64,000 bases of DNA from Spirochaetota bacterium. Lineage in GTDB: Bacteria > Spirochaetota > Spirochaetia > Treponematales > Rectinemataceae. Where the stretch lies: the NCBI GenBank assembly GCA_029265255.1, contig JAJUJQ010000010.1, positions 4,817 through 68,816 on the forward strand, in the 5' to 3' direction. The translations under genes were made by a program, and so were the position numbers. Below, in pieces: positions 1 to 8,446 of this stretch (position 1 is the stretch's first letter; each line of letters starts with the position of its first letter). Under the pieces are notes generated by a model, which was not told the DNA's origin, ran no database searches, and was given only the letters and a program-made list of their open reading frames with translations.

Positions 1-327
1 ACGGTAGCAGACCGGCTGGAAGCCCTCTCGCGCAAGGGAGAGGAAGGATTGGGCGAGCCGATAACCGTTGGGAGCCTCCTGGTGCAATCGGGCGAAGCGC
101 GCGGAAAGCTGCCCTGCCCCTGGGGAGATGGCTTTTTTCATAAAAATGCGGTATCGGTGTCGCCCGCGGGCATCCCGCTTGAAGCCTGTGCCGAAGGAGA
201 GGACATGCTGATCTATAGCGAGCTATCGATCCACATGCTGCGGGCACACCATTTCTGCCAGGGGAGAGGATCTCCGTTCCGGCTCGAGCCAGCGCTGCTG
301 AAAAGGCTCTTGTTTGGCGAAGGCTAA
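1..327 (+). CDS. 3' end of a gene cut by the window edge; possibly a carbon-nitrogen hydrolase
   Basis: The frame is open from the first base to a TAA at 325-327, so this is the C-terminal ~108 residues of a longer protein. The internal TTG at 49 is not a convincing start. The stretch reading GFFHKNAVSVSPAG then EGEDMLIYSEL resembles the end of nitrilase/carbon-nitrogen hydrolase proteins, where a 'SxxVSPxG' strand is followed by a short acidic turn and a closing strand. The catalytic Glu-Lys-Cys part would lie outside the window, so the family cannot be confirmed. A GC-rich hairpin follows the stop. Confidence 0.4.
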   Translation, partial: TVADRLEALSRKGEEGLGEPITVGSLLVQSGEARGKLPCPWGDGFFHKNAVSVSPAGIPLEACAEGEDMLIYSELSIHMLRAHHFCQGRGSPFRLEPALLKRLLFGEG

Positions 328-330
328 AAA

Positions 331-346
331 CCGGGGAAAGCCCCGG
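331..346 (+). terminator. GC hairpin after the first gene, without a clear T-tract
   Basis: CCGGGG-AAAG-CCCCGG forms a perfect six-pair stem with a four-base loop right after the stop codon of the truncated gene. The following bases are not T-rich, so it may be a weak terminator or only an mRNA-stabilising hairpin. Confidence 0.35.
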
Positions 347-423
347 ACCTGTTGGATGTACCATCATTACACTCAAAAGGAATGATGCCCAGCCATCGTG
401 CGGCTGTGGATCAGGGAGAATTC

Positions 424-1896
424 ATGGAAAAGAGAACAAAGATCGTGGCCACTACCGGCCCCGCCTCCGAAAGCCCGGAGATGATCGAATCGCTGATCAG
501 AGAGGGCGTGGATGTCTTTCGGCTCAATTTTTCGCATAAAACTCACGAAGAAGCGGATCGAGTGCTTTCCATCATTCGAAATGCGAGAGAAGCCCTGGAC
601 AGGCCGATTGCAGTCATGGCGGATATCAAGGGTCCGGCGATACGCCTCTACGGCTATTCCGAACCCCTGCCACTCGTTCCCGGGAGCGAACTGGTCGTGC
701 GAAGCGCGGAACAGAGCGGAACGGATGCGCATGGCAAAGCCCAGAGCGCGCCAGGTTCTTTCCATGTGCTGACCAATCTTCCTGAAATTGACCGGATCTG
801 TGGAATCGGGCAGAAAGTCATCCTGATGGACGGATATTTCAGCGGCATGGTGGTCGGAAAGAAGCCGGGCGCCATTGTGGTCAAGATCGACAATGAAGGA
901 GCGCTCAGGCCAAAAGCCCATCTGACATTACCAGGGATTGATTATCCCGTGCCATTTCTGTCGGAAAAGGACATTGCGGACATTACCTGGGCGGTTCAGA
1001 ATGAAATCGAGTATATCGCGCTGTCATTCGTGCGGTGCGCGACCGATATCGAGGAGGTACGCCGGCTGGTTCAGCGCATCGCGCTTGCGCAGTCCAAGGC
1101 TTCGATGATCAAACTTATCGCGAAAATCGAATCGGTCCGGGGCCTGGACAATATTGACGAAATCCTCAGAGCGGCTGACGGTATCATGGTGGCTCGCGGC
1201 GATATGGGTGTCGAAATGCCGATAGAACACGTGCCCATCGCGCAAAAGCAGATCATCCGTAAGGGCTACCTGGCGGCAAAACCGGTCATCACCGCCACTC
1301 AGATGATGGAATCGATGATTGAGCATCCTCTTCCTACGCGCGCGGAAGTGTCGGATGTCGCCAATGCCTGCTTCGATTCGACCAGCGCGGTCATGCTCTC
1401 GGGCGAGACGGCAATGGGAAAATACCCTGTCCAGGTAGTCCGGATGATGCGTACCGTCATCGAAACGGTGGAAAAGGAATTCGATTACGAGGATTTTCAT
1501 CGTGATGTGCCACCAGAGGTGCAGAATGGCGATATTCCTGCCATCATGTCCTACAATGCGGTGTCGGTCGCCGCGCGCTGCGGTGCCCGCGCGCTTGTGG
1601 TGCTGACCGAGACCGGACACGCAGCACGACTCCTGTCGCGTCTACGTCCTCGCATGCCAATTTATGCCTTCATGACAGATCCGCGGCTTTACCACCAGAT
1701 GGCGCTGAATTGGGGAGTCTGTCCCTTTCTCCATTCTGGAAGGGGGACCCGGCTCGACGCGGTGGTGGAAGAGGCGCTCTCCATCCTGATGCGCAGGAAA
1801 TTGGTGACTCATGGCGATCGCGTCGTCATCGTCGCTGGGCTGCCGCTCGCGCAGCGGGGTACCACTAACATGATCCGGGTGGAGACGATTGAGTGA
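424..1896 (+). CDS. pyk: pyruvate kinase
   Basis: Converts phosphoenolpyruvate and ADP to pyruvate and ATP, the last step of glycolysis, in the cytoplasm. The 490-residue protein opens with KIVATTGPAS and NFSH. It carries the barrel core motifs IKLIAKIES and ARGDMGVE, then TATQMMESM, PTRAEVSDVANA and SGETAMGKYP. The C-terminal allosteric-type domain is present. The start was set at ATG 424, which follows AGGGAGAA; the open frame extends upstream to 352 but adds 24 non-conserved residues. The stop overlaps the next gene by 4 nt (GTGA), so the two are probably translationally coupled. Confidence 0.96.
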   Translation: MEKRTKIVATTGPASESPEMIESLIREGVDVFRLNFSHKTHEEADRVLSIIRNAREALDRPIAVMADIKGPAIRLYGYSEPLPLVPGSELVVRSAEQSGTDAHGKAQSAPGSFHVLTNLPEIDRICGIGQKVILMDGYFSGMVVGKKPGAIVVKIDNEGALRPKAHLTLPGIDYPVPFLSEKDIADITWAVQNEIEYIALSFVRCATDIEEVRRLVQRIALAQSKASMIKLIAKIESVRGLDNIDEILRAADGIMVARGDMGVEMPIEHVPIAQKQIIRKGYLAAKPVITATQMMESMIEHPLPTRAEVSDVANACFDSTSAVMLSGETAMGKYPVQVVRMMRTVIETVEKEFDYEDFHRDVPPEVQNGDIPAIMSYNAVSVAARCGARALVVLTETGHAARLLSRLRPRMPIYAFMTDPRLYHQMALNWGVCPFLHSGRGTRLDAVVEEALSILMRRKLVTHGDRVVIVAGLPLAQRGTTNMIRVETIE

Positions 1897-2747
1897 ACGG
1901 AGACATTGCCAGCCCTCTCGATCCAGGCATCCTCTCGAAATTGAAGGAAAAGGATCTGGCACGACTGGGGCTCATGGTGCTTGAAGGGCGTCTCGTCATT
2001 GAAAAGGCGCTCGAGGCGGGAGTAGCGCCACGCCTGGTGGTGTGCACAGAGGGAGAGCGGGAGCTGTGGGAAAGGAAGCGAGACGCGCAGGAGAGCGGCC
2101 GGCCGCGGGAGTGGCCTCTTCATGTGCTTCCTCATGACGAACTATGCCGGCTGGTGGATTTCAAGTTTCATCGAGGTGCGTTAGCCGTGGCGGACATGCC
2201 GGCTCTTCCGGAATTCGATGGCTACGTCACGCGGGTCAGGGACAGGACTGGGCAAACAGGGCCAAACCAGCGTTTCTTTCTGTGCCTCTGGGAAGTGACC
2301 GATCCGTCGAATCTTGGAGCGCTCATTCGGGTTGCCGCCGGGTTGGGGGCCGATGGGATTCTGCTGGGACCTGGATGCGCTAATCCTTTCTATCGAAAAG
2401 CGTTGCGTGCCTGCATGGGGACGGTATTCAGCCTGCCTGTGTGGACGCTGCGCAGCGAGGGGCTTGCCAGATGCCGCGAAACCGGGGCGTTCATCGTTGG
2501 AGCGGCGTTGACCGAGCGAGCGGTCTCGATCGATGAGCTGGATACATCGTTGAATACCGCTGACAGGCGCGCTGGCCCTATTATTCTTGTGCTGGGAAAC
2601 GAGGGCTATGGTTTGCCATCGGAAATTCTCTCGCAGTGTTCATGCGAGGTATGCATCCCCATGGCCCACAGGGTCGATTCGCTCAATGTGGCGGTCGCGG
2701 GCGGGATTCTCATGCATACGCTCATGCGTTTTCTGCACGCGGCATGA
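1893..2747 (+). CDS. SpoU/TrmH-family RNA 2'-O-methyltransferase
   Basis: A SAM-dependent methyltransferase of the SPOUT fold that probably methylates a ribose in rRNA or tRNA; the exact target cannot be read from sequence. The N-terminal ~110 residues look like the substrate-binding domain of the SpoU family. The three SPOUT motifs follow: DPSNLGALIRVAAGLGA, then ILVLGNEGYGLP, then IPMAHRVDSLNVAVAGGIL, which forms the trefoil knot. It starts with GTG inside the stop codon of pyk, with GGAGACG upstream as ribosome binding site. The next gene could restart on its stop codon (ATGATG at 2744). Confidence 0.88.
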   Translation: MNGDIASPLDPGILSKLKEKDLARLGLMVLEGRLVIEKALEAGVAPRLVVCTEGERELWERKRDAQESGRPREWPLHVLPHDELCRLVDFKFHRGALAVADMPALPEFDGYVTRVRDRTGQTGPNQRFFLCLWEVTDPSNLGALIRVAAGLGADGILLGPGCANPFYRKALRACMGTVFSLPVWTLRSEGLARCRETGAFIVGAALTERAVSIDELDTSLNTADRRAGPIILVLGNEGYGLPSEILSQCSCEVCIPMAHRVDSLNVAVAGGILMHTLMRFLHAA

Positions 2748-2803
2748 TGCAGCCAGGTCAGGACCAGCTTGCGTTCCCTCCTTGCTTCCCCCACAATTAC
2801 TCC

Positions 2804-3325
2804 ATGTGCAGAGGAATTTCTTTTGAATCGTTCACCAGAGAGCAGGATCGTGAATATCTCCGCCGCGCCATCTCCCTCGCGGAATCCGCGGTGATGCATG
2901 GGAATACACCTTTTGGCGCTATTCTTGTCGGGCCAGACGGCAGCATCCTTCTGGAACAGGAAAATATCGAGCGAACATGTCAGGATTGTACCGCTCATGC
3001 CGAAACCGCGCTCGTGAGGAGGGCTTCAGCCCGGTTCAGCAAGGAATTCCTTGCTGGCTGCAGTCTTTATACCTCGGTTGAGCCATGCGCGATGTGCGCG
3101 GGAGCCATCTACTGGTCGGGGATCGGTCGTGTTGTGTATGGCCTGGCTGAGCGGCGTCTTCTTGAACTGACCGGCAGCGATCCCCGCAATCCTACTATGG
3201 ATCTGCCATGCTGCGAAGTGTTCGCGCATGGGCAGCGTGCCGTGGTGGTGGAAGGGCCGTTTCCCGAACTGCAGTCTGAACTTGAAGCGGTTCATGCGCG
3301 GTATTGGGGCGGGGCGGCCAGCTGA
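2804..3325 (+). CDS. nucleoside/guanine deaminase-family zinc enzyme
   Basis: Member of the cytidine/deoxycytidylate deaminase superfamily. The zinc site is visible as HAE (TAHAETALVRR) and PCAMC (SVEPCAMCAGAIYWS), and the substrate loop as NTPFGAIL. Length (173 residues) and pattern fit free-base/nucleoside deaminases of the GuaD/TadA type. TadA acting on tRNA is possible, but the C-terminal region is not diagnostic. ATG 2804 was chosen: it has no Shine-Dalgarno, but a -10-like CACAAT ends exactly 6 nt before it, with TTGCGT 17 nt further upstream. A coupled start at 2744 is the alternative and would add 20 residues rich in Pro and Gln. Confidence 0.8.
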   Translation: MCRGISFESFTREQDREYLRRAISLAESAVMHGNTPFGAILVGPDGSILLEQENIERTCQDCTAHAETALVRRASARFSKEFLAGCSLYTSVEPCAMCAGAIYWSGIGRVVYGLAERRLLELTGSDPRNPTMDLPCCEVFAHGQRAVVVEGPFPELQSELEAVHARYWGGAAS

Positions 3326-3353
3326 TTAGCGCTGGTGATTTAGAGAGGTAACC

Positions 3354-4211
3354 ATGGCGCGCACACTGCTTTGTATCGTTCCCCATCCCGATGACGCCGA
3401 ATTCGCGGCGGGTGGATTTCTCGCGCGCATGAGCGATGAGGGCGTCCGGGTGCTGCTCGCGGTGGCCACCGATGGGAGCAGAGGCACCTTTGACACATCA
3501 GCGGGGGATCTCGCGGACATACGTCATGCTGAAATGTGCCGGGCTGCGCAGGTTCTGGGCGCTGATGCTCCAATCTCTTTGGGCTTTGAGGATTTCTCTC
3601 TCGACCTGCTCTCTCCGGGTATGCTTAGGGAAAGAATTGCTTATCTGATACGAAGGTACAGGCCCGACATTCTGGTATCGCAGGATCCCTTCGGTTACGC
3701 CGACCCCCATCCGGATCACCGCGCGCTTGCCATGGCGGTACTGGAAGCGGCTTCCTTTTCCCATTTGCCGCGGCTGTATCCAGAACACATCGCCGCAGGC
3801 ATGGAACCGTGGTTTGTAGTTGAGAAATATTATTACAATCCCTCGCCTGCCCGGGCCAACCGCGTCATCGATATCTCATCGACGTTTTCCCGCAAGATCG
3901 CCGCTCTCCTCGAGCATCGCAGTCAGATCGAATTTCTCGTTGATGACATCCTTTTGCAGCTGCGCCGAGCCGGCCTTGACGCTACCGCTGTCGCGGGAAT
4001 CGAACAAGCCAGTCTTTCCTTTGAAATGAAATGTGGCATCATCGAAGCTGCGCTGCGCCACCAGGCCGAAGAAATCGCGCGCCACGCGGACAGGGCCGCC
4101 TTCTCGGGGAGCGACGTCTCCTCCGCCCCAATCCTCGCCGAAGCCTTTCACTACGAGCGTTTTCACCCCATCGTGGAGGAAATGTTACCCCAGCGCCCGA
4201 TACATGGATGA
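3354..4211 (+). CDS. PIG-L/LmbE-family N-acetyl deacetylase
   Basis: A zinc hydrolase of the family that removes acetyl groups from GlcNAc-linked substrates, which includes BshB and MshB. The N-terminal signature PHPDDAEF carries the metal-binding His and Asp pair and the catalytic Asp. The second metal His is in DPHPDHRA near residue 120. Length is 285 residues. The start is ATG 3354 after GAGAGGT. No bacillithiol glycosyltransferase lies nearby, so the actual substrate is unknown. It sits 28 nt after the deaminase, probably in the same transcription unit. Confidence 0.85.
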   Translation: MARTLLCIVPHPDDAEFAAGGFLARMSDEGVRVLLAVATDGSRGTFDTSAGDLADIRHAEMCRAAQVLGADAPISLGFEDFSLDLLSPGMLRERIAYLIRRYRPDILVSQDPFGYADPHPDHRALAMAVLEAASFSHLPRLYPEHIAAGMEPWFVVEKYYYNPSPARANRVIDISSTFSRKIAALLEHRSQIEFLVDDILLQLRRAGLDATAVAGIEQASLSFEMKCGIIEAALRHQAEEIARHADRAAFSGSDVSSAPILAEAFHYERFHPIVEEMLPQRPIHG

Positions 4212-4290
4212 CTGACCTTAGCCGTGTTCCGGTTTTGCGCGCCATCGGCTATTCCTCTTGCGAAAAATCCTCGAGTGTGGCTTCATGATT

Positions 4291-4344
4291 AGAGATTTAG
4301 GCGCGGCGGGGCAACGCGGTGCTTTCCCGCGCGGCGTAATCTCT
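4291..4344. other. long imperfect inverted repeat upstream of the MoaD-like gene
   Basis: AGAGATT at 4291-4297 pairs with AATCTCT at 4338-4344. Inside it, GCGCGG (4301-4306) can pair with CCGCGC (4327-4332), giving a two-part stem. It lies in the 161-nt gap before the MoaD/ThiS-like gene. It could be a transcription terminator remnant or a structured 5' leader; it does not obviously match a riboswitch class I can recall. Confidence 0.4.
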
Positions 4345-4372
4345 ATTACCATCAGGTGTAGGCTAACACACT

Positions 4373-4606
4373 ATGCGTATTACTATCGAATATGTTGGAT
4401 TTCTCAAGATTGAGGCGGTGAAGTCGGGATCCAGCCTCGAATTTCCTCAAGGAACAACGGTTTCGGAAGTTCTCGATCATCTCAGGCTGACTGCCGCCTG
4501 GCGAAAATATATCATTCCTATCGTCAACAGTGAGCGCTCCGCTTCCGACCGGGTGCTGAACGACGGAGACAGGCTGTTCATTTTTTTACCGGTGGGCGGA
4601 GGATAA
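4373..4606 (+). CDS. MoaD/ThiS-type ubiquitin-like sulfur carrier protein
   Basis: A 77-residue beta-grasp protein ending in VGGG, the C-terminal Gly-Gly tail that is adenylated and thiocarboxylated in sulfur carriers. The body has the typical pattern of a hydrophobic first strand, 'TVSEVLDHL', and 'NDGDRLFIFLPVGGG' at the end. No molybdopterin or thiamine genes are next to it, so it could serve molybdopterin, thiamine, tungsten-cofactor or tRNA thiolation. Start ATG 4373 has only a weak upstream AGGTGT. Confidence 0.75.
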   Translation: MRITIEYVGFLKIEAVKSGSSLEFPQGTTVSEVLDHLRLTAAWRKYIIPIVNSERSASDRVLNDGDRLFIFLPVGGG

Positions 4607-4650
4607 GCGCAACGAGGCTGGAATGTGCAATAAATCATAAAAAAATTCAA

Positions 4651-4687
4651 TCATTTACTTGACAAAAGTAATGATCTCTTCGACAAT
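4651..4687 (+). promoter_or_regulatory. sigma-70-type promoter with an overlapping inverted repeat, for the lipoprotein gene
   Basis: TTGACA at 4659-4664 is followed after 17 nt by GACAAT at 4682-4687, a good -35 and a fair -10. The -35 box lies in the middle of an inverted repeat: TCATTTACTT (4651-4660) against AAGTAATGA (4666-4674), matching except for one extra T. A repressor or activator site overlapping the promoter is plausible. Confidence 0.6.
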
Positions 4688-4761
4688 AAAAAGGAATAAA
4701 TGTTCCTGTGGCTGCGTATCTCTGCGATCGCAAGCTCGCCATCAGGACGGAGGAAAAAGTG

Positions 4762-5532
4762 ATGAACAGGAAAGTGGTCTTGCTTGGCGGTGCGCTTATC
4801 GCGCTCGCGGTTGCCTTCACTTCATGTCAGCTTGGAATAGACAGCGGCGCGGATGCAAAAGCCTTGATATCAAAGGGAACAGTCCGCATCGTGCTTCCTC
4901 GTGTAAATCCCTTTGTGGCAGGCGCAAAAGCATTCGCCTATGTCGACAGTGTCGAGGTAGACTTCTACAAGGGTGAGGAAATCGTCCAAGCGCTCTATCT
5001 CAACAATGCGAATTATGACGAAGCAACCAACACGATTCAGGGATCGGTCGCTGTCCTCGCGGACACCTATGATAAAATGATTGTGTCGGTTTTCAATCAC
5101 GCTGTATCGGAAAGTGTTCCTGTCGTTTCGGGTTGGATTACTTCGCCGATCGTTGTTGAGGAAGGGCAGACGATCGATTTCACGATTCCCCTGTATCCGT
5201 ACGAACCGACCTATATCAGCGTCGAGAGCGGGATAGTCGATATATTAGAAATGCCGGCAAATGCCGAACAATGGTTTGCGTTTTTTGCCCCAACCACGGA
5301 GACGCGCGTAACCCTGGTAAGCACGAGCGGCAATCTCGATGCCTACATCTTCGGACCGGATGCGCTTCCTCATCAGGATATTTCCGGAACAGATGGCGAA
5401 GGAACATTGCGGTTTTCAACTCCCAATCTTGAGAATCCGTACTACATTTGCGTGATTTCCAGGCAGACAGGATCGGCAGGGCAGATTGGTATCACTGATC
5501 CCCGAGGGAACATCAATATCCAGTTCTATTAA
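4762..5532 (+). CDS. predicted lipoprotein with a pre-peptidase-like C-terminal region
   Basis: The first residues MNRKVVLLGG begin a short signal peptide ending in the lipobox FTSC, so the mature protein should be lipid-anchored at Cys19 or close to it. It starts at ATG 4762 behind GGAGG. The C-terminal third, with NAEQWFAFFAP and VTLVSTSGNLDAYIFGPD, resembles the PPC (bacterial pre-peptidase C-terminal) beta-sandwich found in secreted enzymes and surface proteins. The middle is not recognised. It has its own promoter and is followed by a strong terminator, so it is a single-gene unit. Its function is unknown. Confidence 0.75.
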   Translation: MNRKVVLLGGALIALAVAFTSCQLGIDSGADAKALISKGTVRIVLPRVNPFVAGAKAFAYVDSVEVDFYKGEEIVQALYLNNANYDEATNTIQGSVAVLADTYDKMIVSVFNHAVSESVPVVSGWITSPIVVEEGQTIDFTIPLYPYEPTYISVESGIVDILEMPANAEQWFAFFAPTTETRVTLVSTSGNLDAYIFGPDALPHQDISGTDGEGTLRFSTPNLENPYYICVISRQTGSAGQIGITDPRGNINIQFY

Positions 5533-5569
5533 GCGCTCCATTCCTTGTCTCGCGCGCGTGAGCGGCATC

Positions 5570-5598
5570 CCGCTGGCCTTTCGGCCAGCGGTTTTTTT
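5570..5598 (+). terminator. intrinsic terminator after the lipoprotein gene
   Basis: Nine-pair stem CCGCTGGCC / GGCCAGCGG with loop TTTC, followed directly by seven T residues. Confidence 0.92.
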
Positions 5599-5621
5599 AT
5601 CTCTTCAGTGCGAAAATGCGC

Positions 5622-5627
5622 TATACT
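5622..5627 (+). promoter_or_regulatory. -10-like TATACT six bases before the glpK start
   Basis: TATACT ends 6 nt before ATG 5634 and no Shine-Dalgarno is visible in between. This is the spacing expected if transcription starts at or next to the start codon. No good -35 is seen; the preceding bases belong to the T-tract of the upstream terminator. Confidence 0.45.
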
Positions 5628-5633
5628 GCTGCC

Positions 5634-7124
5634 ATGGACCAGAGCAACACCTATATTCTGGCGCTGGATCAGGGAACAACCACGTCTCGCGCCATTCTGT
5701 TCAATCATGATGGCATTATTATCGGTGTCAAACAGATTCCGTTCCGGCAGATATTCCCCAGGCCGGGATGGGTGGAGCACGATCCGGAGGAAATCTGGCA
5801 GACACAGCTCGAAGCGGCGCGTGGCGCTATCGAAGCCGCGCAGATCGAGCCTGGGCAGATCGCCGCGATTGGTATCACCAACCAGCGCGAGACGACTGTC
5901 CTCTGGGAGCGTTCGACCGGCAAGCCGGTCCATAACGCGATTGTCTGGCAATGCCGGCGCTCGAGCGGCATTTGCGACGAATTACGAGCCCAGGGTGCCG
6001 AGCCGGAGATCCGCGCGCGCACGGGGCTTGTACTCGACGCCTATTTTTCCGGTACCAAACTAACCTGGCTGTTCCGGGAATATCCCGAGCTTAAGGTTAG
6101 GGCCGAACGTGGCGAACTTATGTTCGGGACAATCGATTCATGGCTCATCTACAAACTGACGGGCAGGCACGCGACCGATCCTTCCAACGCGAGCCGCACC
6201 ATGCTGTTCAATATCCACAGTCGTCGCTGGGATGAGGATCTGCTCAAAATGCTCGAGGTACCGGCTCGCGTATTGCCTGAGGTGCTGCCTTCCTCCGGCA
6301 TTATCGCGTTGTCAAAACCGGAACTGTTCGGAACGGCGATTCCGGTGGCGGGAGCCGCGGGAGATCAACAGGCCGCGCTGTTCGGGCACGCATGCTTCGA
6401 GCCTGGGGATGTAAAGAATACTTACGGCACCGGCTGTTTTACCCTTATGAATACAGGGCCATTCCCGGTCGAGTCGAGAAGCAATCTTCTCGCCACCGTC
6501 GCGTGGGACCTCGGCAAGGGATATACCTACGCGCTTGAGGGATCGGTGTTCATCGCGGGAGCGGTCATCCAGTGGCTGCGCGACCAGATGGGCCTTCTGA
6601 GCGATTCGGCCGAGAGTGAGCAGCTGGCGAGGTCGGTTCAGGATAGCCAGGGGGTATATATAGTTCCTGCGTTTGTTGGCCTCGGTGCGCCCTACTGGGA
6701 TTCCGAGGCGAGAGGGACAGTGGTAGGCCTGACGCGCGGTACGAGCAAGGCTCATTTTGTGCGGGCAGCCCTTGAGTCGATTGCCTATCAGTCCATGGAC
6801 TTGTTCGATGCGATGGAACGTGATTCCGGTCGAACGCTATCTGCCATCAAGGCCGATGGCGGCGCGTCGGGGAACTCCTTCCTCATGCAGTTCCAGGCGG
6901 ATATTACGGGTACCAGGGTCATCCTGCCTGAGGTGAGCGAAACGACCGCGCTTGGAGCGGCATACCTCGCGGGGCTCGCGGTCGGCTACTGGGCCGGGCT
7001 GGAGGATGTGCGGCGCAACTGGCGCATGCGGCGGGAATTCGTACCGAAAATGGATGCCGGGACGCGAGAAGGTCTGGTGAACAGCTGGCGGAAGGCAGTC
7101 GCTACAGCGCGCCAGTACAGATAA
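5634..7124 (+). CDS. glpK: glycerol kinase
   Basis: Phosphorylates glycerol to sn-glycerol-3-phosphate with ATP; a cytoplasmic FGGY-family sugar kinase. All blocks are present in 496 residues: DQGTTTSRAILF, GWVEHDPEEIW, GITNQRETTVLW, AIVWQCRR, TIDSWLIYKLTG, GDQQAALFGHACF, NTYGTGCF and the C-terminal ATP site GGASGNSFLMQ. ATG 5634 aligns with the family start; the frame also has an ATG at 5616, before the -10-like box. A glycerol-3-phosphate dehydrogenase operon that would use its product lies at 53.4-56.5 kb. Confidence 0.97.
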   Translation: MDQSNTYILALDQGTTTSRAILFNHDGIIIGVKQIPFRQIFPRPGWVEHDPEEIWQTQLEAARGAIEAAQIEPGQIAAIGITNQRETTVLWERSTGKPVHNAIVWQCRRSSGICDELRAQGAEPEIRARTGLVLDAYFSGTKLTWLFREYPELKVRAERGELMFGTIDSWLIYKLTGRHATDPSNASRTMLFNIHSRRWDEDLLKMLEVPARVLPEVLPSSGIIALSKPELFGTAIPVAGAAGDQQAALFGHACFEPGDVKNTYGTGCFTLMNTGPFPVESRSNLLATVAWDLGKGYTYALEGSVFIAGAVIQWLRDQMGLLSDSAESEQLARSVQDSQGVYIVPAFVGLGAPYWDSEARGTVVGLTRGTSKAHFVRAALESIAYQSMDLFDAMERDSGRTLSAIKADGGASGNSFLMQFQADITGTRVILPEVSETTALGAAYLAGLAVGYWAGLEDVRRNWRMRREFVPKMDAGTREGLVNSWRKAVATARQYR

Positions 7125-7151
7125 GCGATAGTTTGCGGTATACTCAAGGAC

Positions 7152-7619
7152 ATGAATATGACACGTGCCGAAAGAGCGGTAGCGCTCCACAAAGCGGGTT
7201 CAGCCTGTTCGCAGGCGGTGTTTTCGGTGTTCGCGGAGGAGCTCGGGTTGGATGCGCAGACAGCGCATCGCATCGCGGGAGGGTTTGGTGGTGGGATTGG
7301 GCGACAAGGCCTCACCTGTGGCGCTGTGACAGGTGGAATTATGGCGCTGTCACTAGCGTTGGGAGCATCCGATTCTTCTGATCAGGAAACCAAGCTCAAA
7401 CTGTACCAGATCGTTTCGGATTACATGGAGCGGCTGAAGGGGTTCAAGGGAAGCTTGGAATGCCGCGCGCTGCTCGAAGGAGCCGACTTGTGGACCCAGG
7501 AGGGACGGGATCTGATCGCGGCCCGGAATCTTTCGGAACGGGTCTGCAATCCGCTTGTTCAGAGAGCGGTAGAAGAGGTTGAGACGATTCTGCGCGGGTT
7601 CGGTGCGCTGGAGGGCTGA
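7152..7619 (+). CDS. C_GCAxxG_C_C family putative redox protein
   Basis: The 155-residue protein shows the layout of this family: an N-terminal Cys in AGSACSQAVF, a glycine-rich block with Cys (GGFGGGIGRQGLTCGAVTGG), and further Cys at ECRALL and RVCNPL. Members are thought to be redox-active and often sit near electron-transfer genes; their biochemical role is not established. TATACT lies 7 nt before ATG 7152, and AAGGA is nearby. A nearly immediate junction (2 nt) to the next gene suggests co-expression with the nitroreductase. Confidence 0.75.
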   Translation: MNMTRAERAVALHKAGSACSQAVFSVFAEELGLDAQTAHRIAGGFGGGIGRQGLTCGAVTGGIMALSLALGASDSSDQETKLKLYQIVSDYMERLKGFKGSLECRALLEGADLWTQEGRDLIAARNLSERVCNPLVQRAVEEVETILRGFGALEG

Positions 7620-7621
7620 TC

Positions 7622-8392
7622 ATGCAATACGAACGCTTTGAGGGACGATGGTTTCTCAAGTCGAATTGGCACTTGGTGAAGAGCGGGCAGTCGGATCAGA
7701 GTAGAGGTGTTCCACCTCCCCCGCAGGAAGAACCGCCAGCTCCGGAAGACTGCGTGATTACGTTGCCGCCGCCGGCTCCCACAGGAACGCCCGATATGAA
7801 AAAAGTTATGCCCAGGTCATTGCCTGAGGCCTTGTATCAGCTTCTCGCCAGCCGCAAATCGCGGCGCAAATTTACCGAAGAATCGCTTTCGCTTGAGGAG
7901 CTGTCCTTCCTGCTGTGGGCGGTTGAAGGCGTCAAGGAAAATAAAGGAAAATATTCATTCCGTACCACACCATCGGGCGGAGCGCGTCATCCGCTGGACA
8001 TCTATGTGTTCGCGCACCGAGTGCAGGGACTCAACCCGGGCTTGTACCGCTATCTGCCGGTGGAGCATCAACTTGTGCTCGAGCGTCAGGGAGATGATTT
8101 CAATTCGCTGGACGAGGCTCTCAATGGCCAGTTCTGGAACGCCGCCTGCTACTTCATCTGGGCGGCTGTGCCGTATCGCAGTGAATGGCGATATGGAAAA
8201 GCGGCCGACAAGCTGGTTGCGCTCGATGCCGGCCACTCGTGCCAGAACCTGTATCTGGCGTGCGAAGCGCTCGGCCTGGGGACATGCGCGATTGGCGCGT
8301 ACGACCAGGAAAGGCTCGATGCCTGGCTCGGGCTTGATGGGGAGGATATGTTTGCGCTGTACGCGGCGCCGGTAGGGCGTCCCGCGGTTTGA
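7622..8392 (+). CDS. SagB-type nitroreductase-family dehydrogenase
   Basis: An FMN-dependent oxidoreductase of the nitroreductase fold. Recognisable parts are the RKSRRKFTEE entry helix (around residue 80), the flavin-binding TTPSGGARHPLDIYVF block (residues ~117-132), and the C-terminal LDAGHSCQNLYLACEALGLGTCAIGAY block. The first ~65 residues are Pro-rich (PPPPQEEPPAP) and not part of the fold. SagB enzymes oxidise azolines in peptide maturation, but no cyclodehydratase or precursor peptide is nearby. A stand-alone reductase role is therefore more likely. Confidence 0.85.
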   Translation: MQYERFEGRWFLKSNWHLVKSGQSDQSRGVPPPPQEEPPAPEDCVITLPPPAPTGTPDMKKVMPRSLPEALYQLLASRKSRRKFTEESLSLEELSFLLWAVEGVKENKGKYSFRTTPSGGARHPLDIYVFAHRVQGLNPGLYRYLPVEHQLVLERQGDDFNSLDEALNGQFWNAACYFIWAAVPYRSEWRYGKAADKLVALDAGHSCQNLYLACEALGLGTCAIGAYDQERLDAWLGLDGEDMFALYAAPVGRPAV

Positions 8393-8446
8393 GACAGCGT
8401 TGCGAACCAGCGCGCGGAATCACAAGACAGTCAGGAGGAGCAGTGT

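Noticed and set aside
7622..8392. A peptide-maturation (azoline) cluster around the SagB-type enzyme
   Set aside because: No cyclodehydratase, YcaO protein, precursor peptide or exporter lies next to it.
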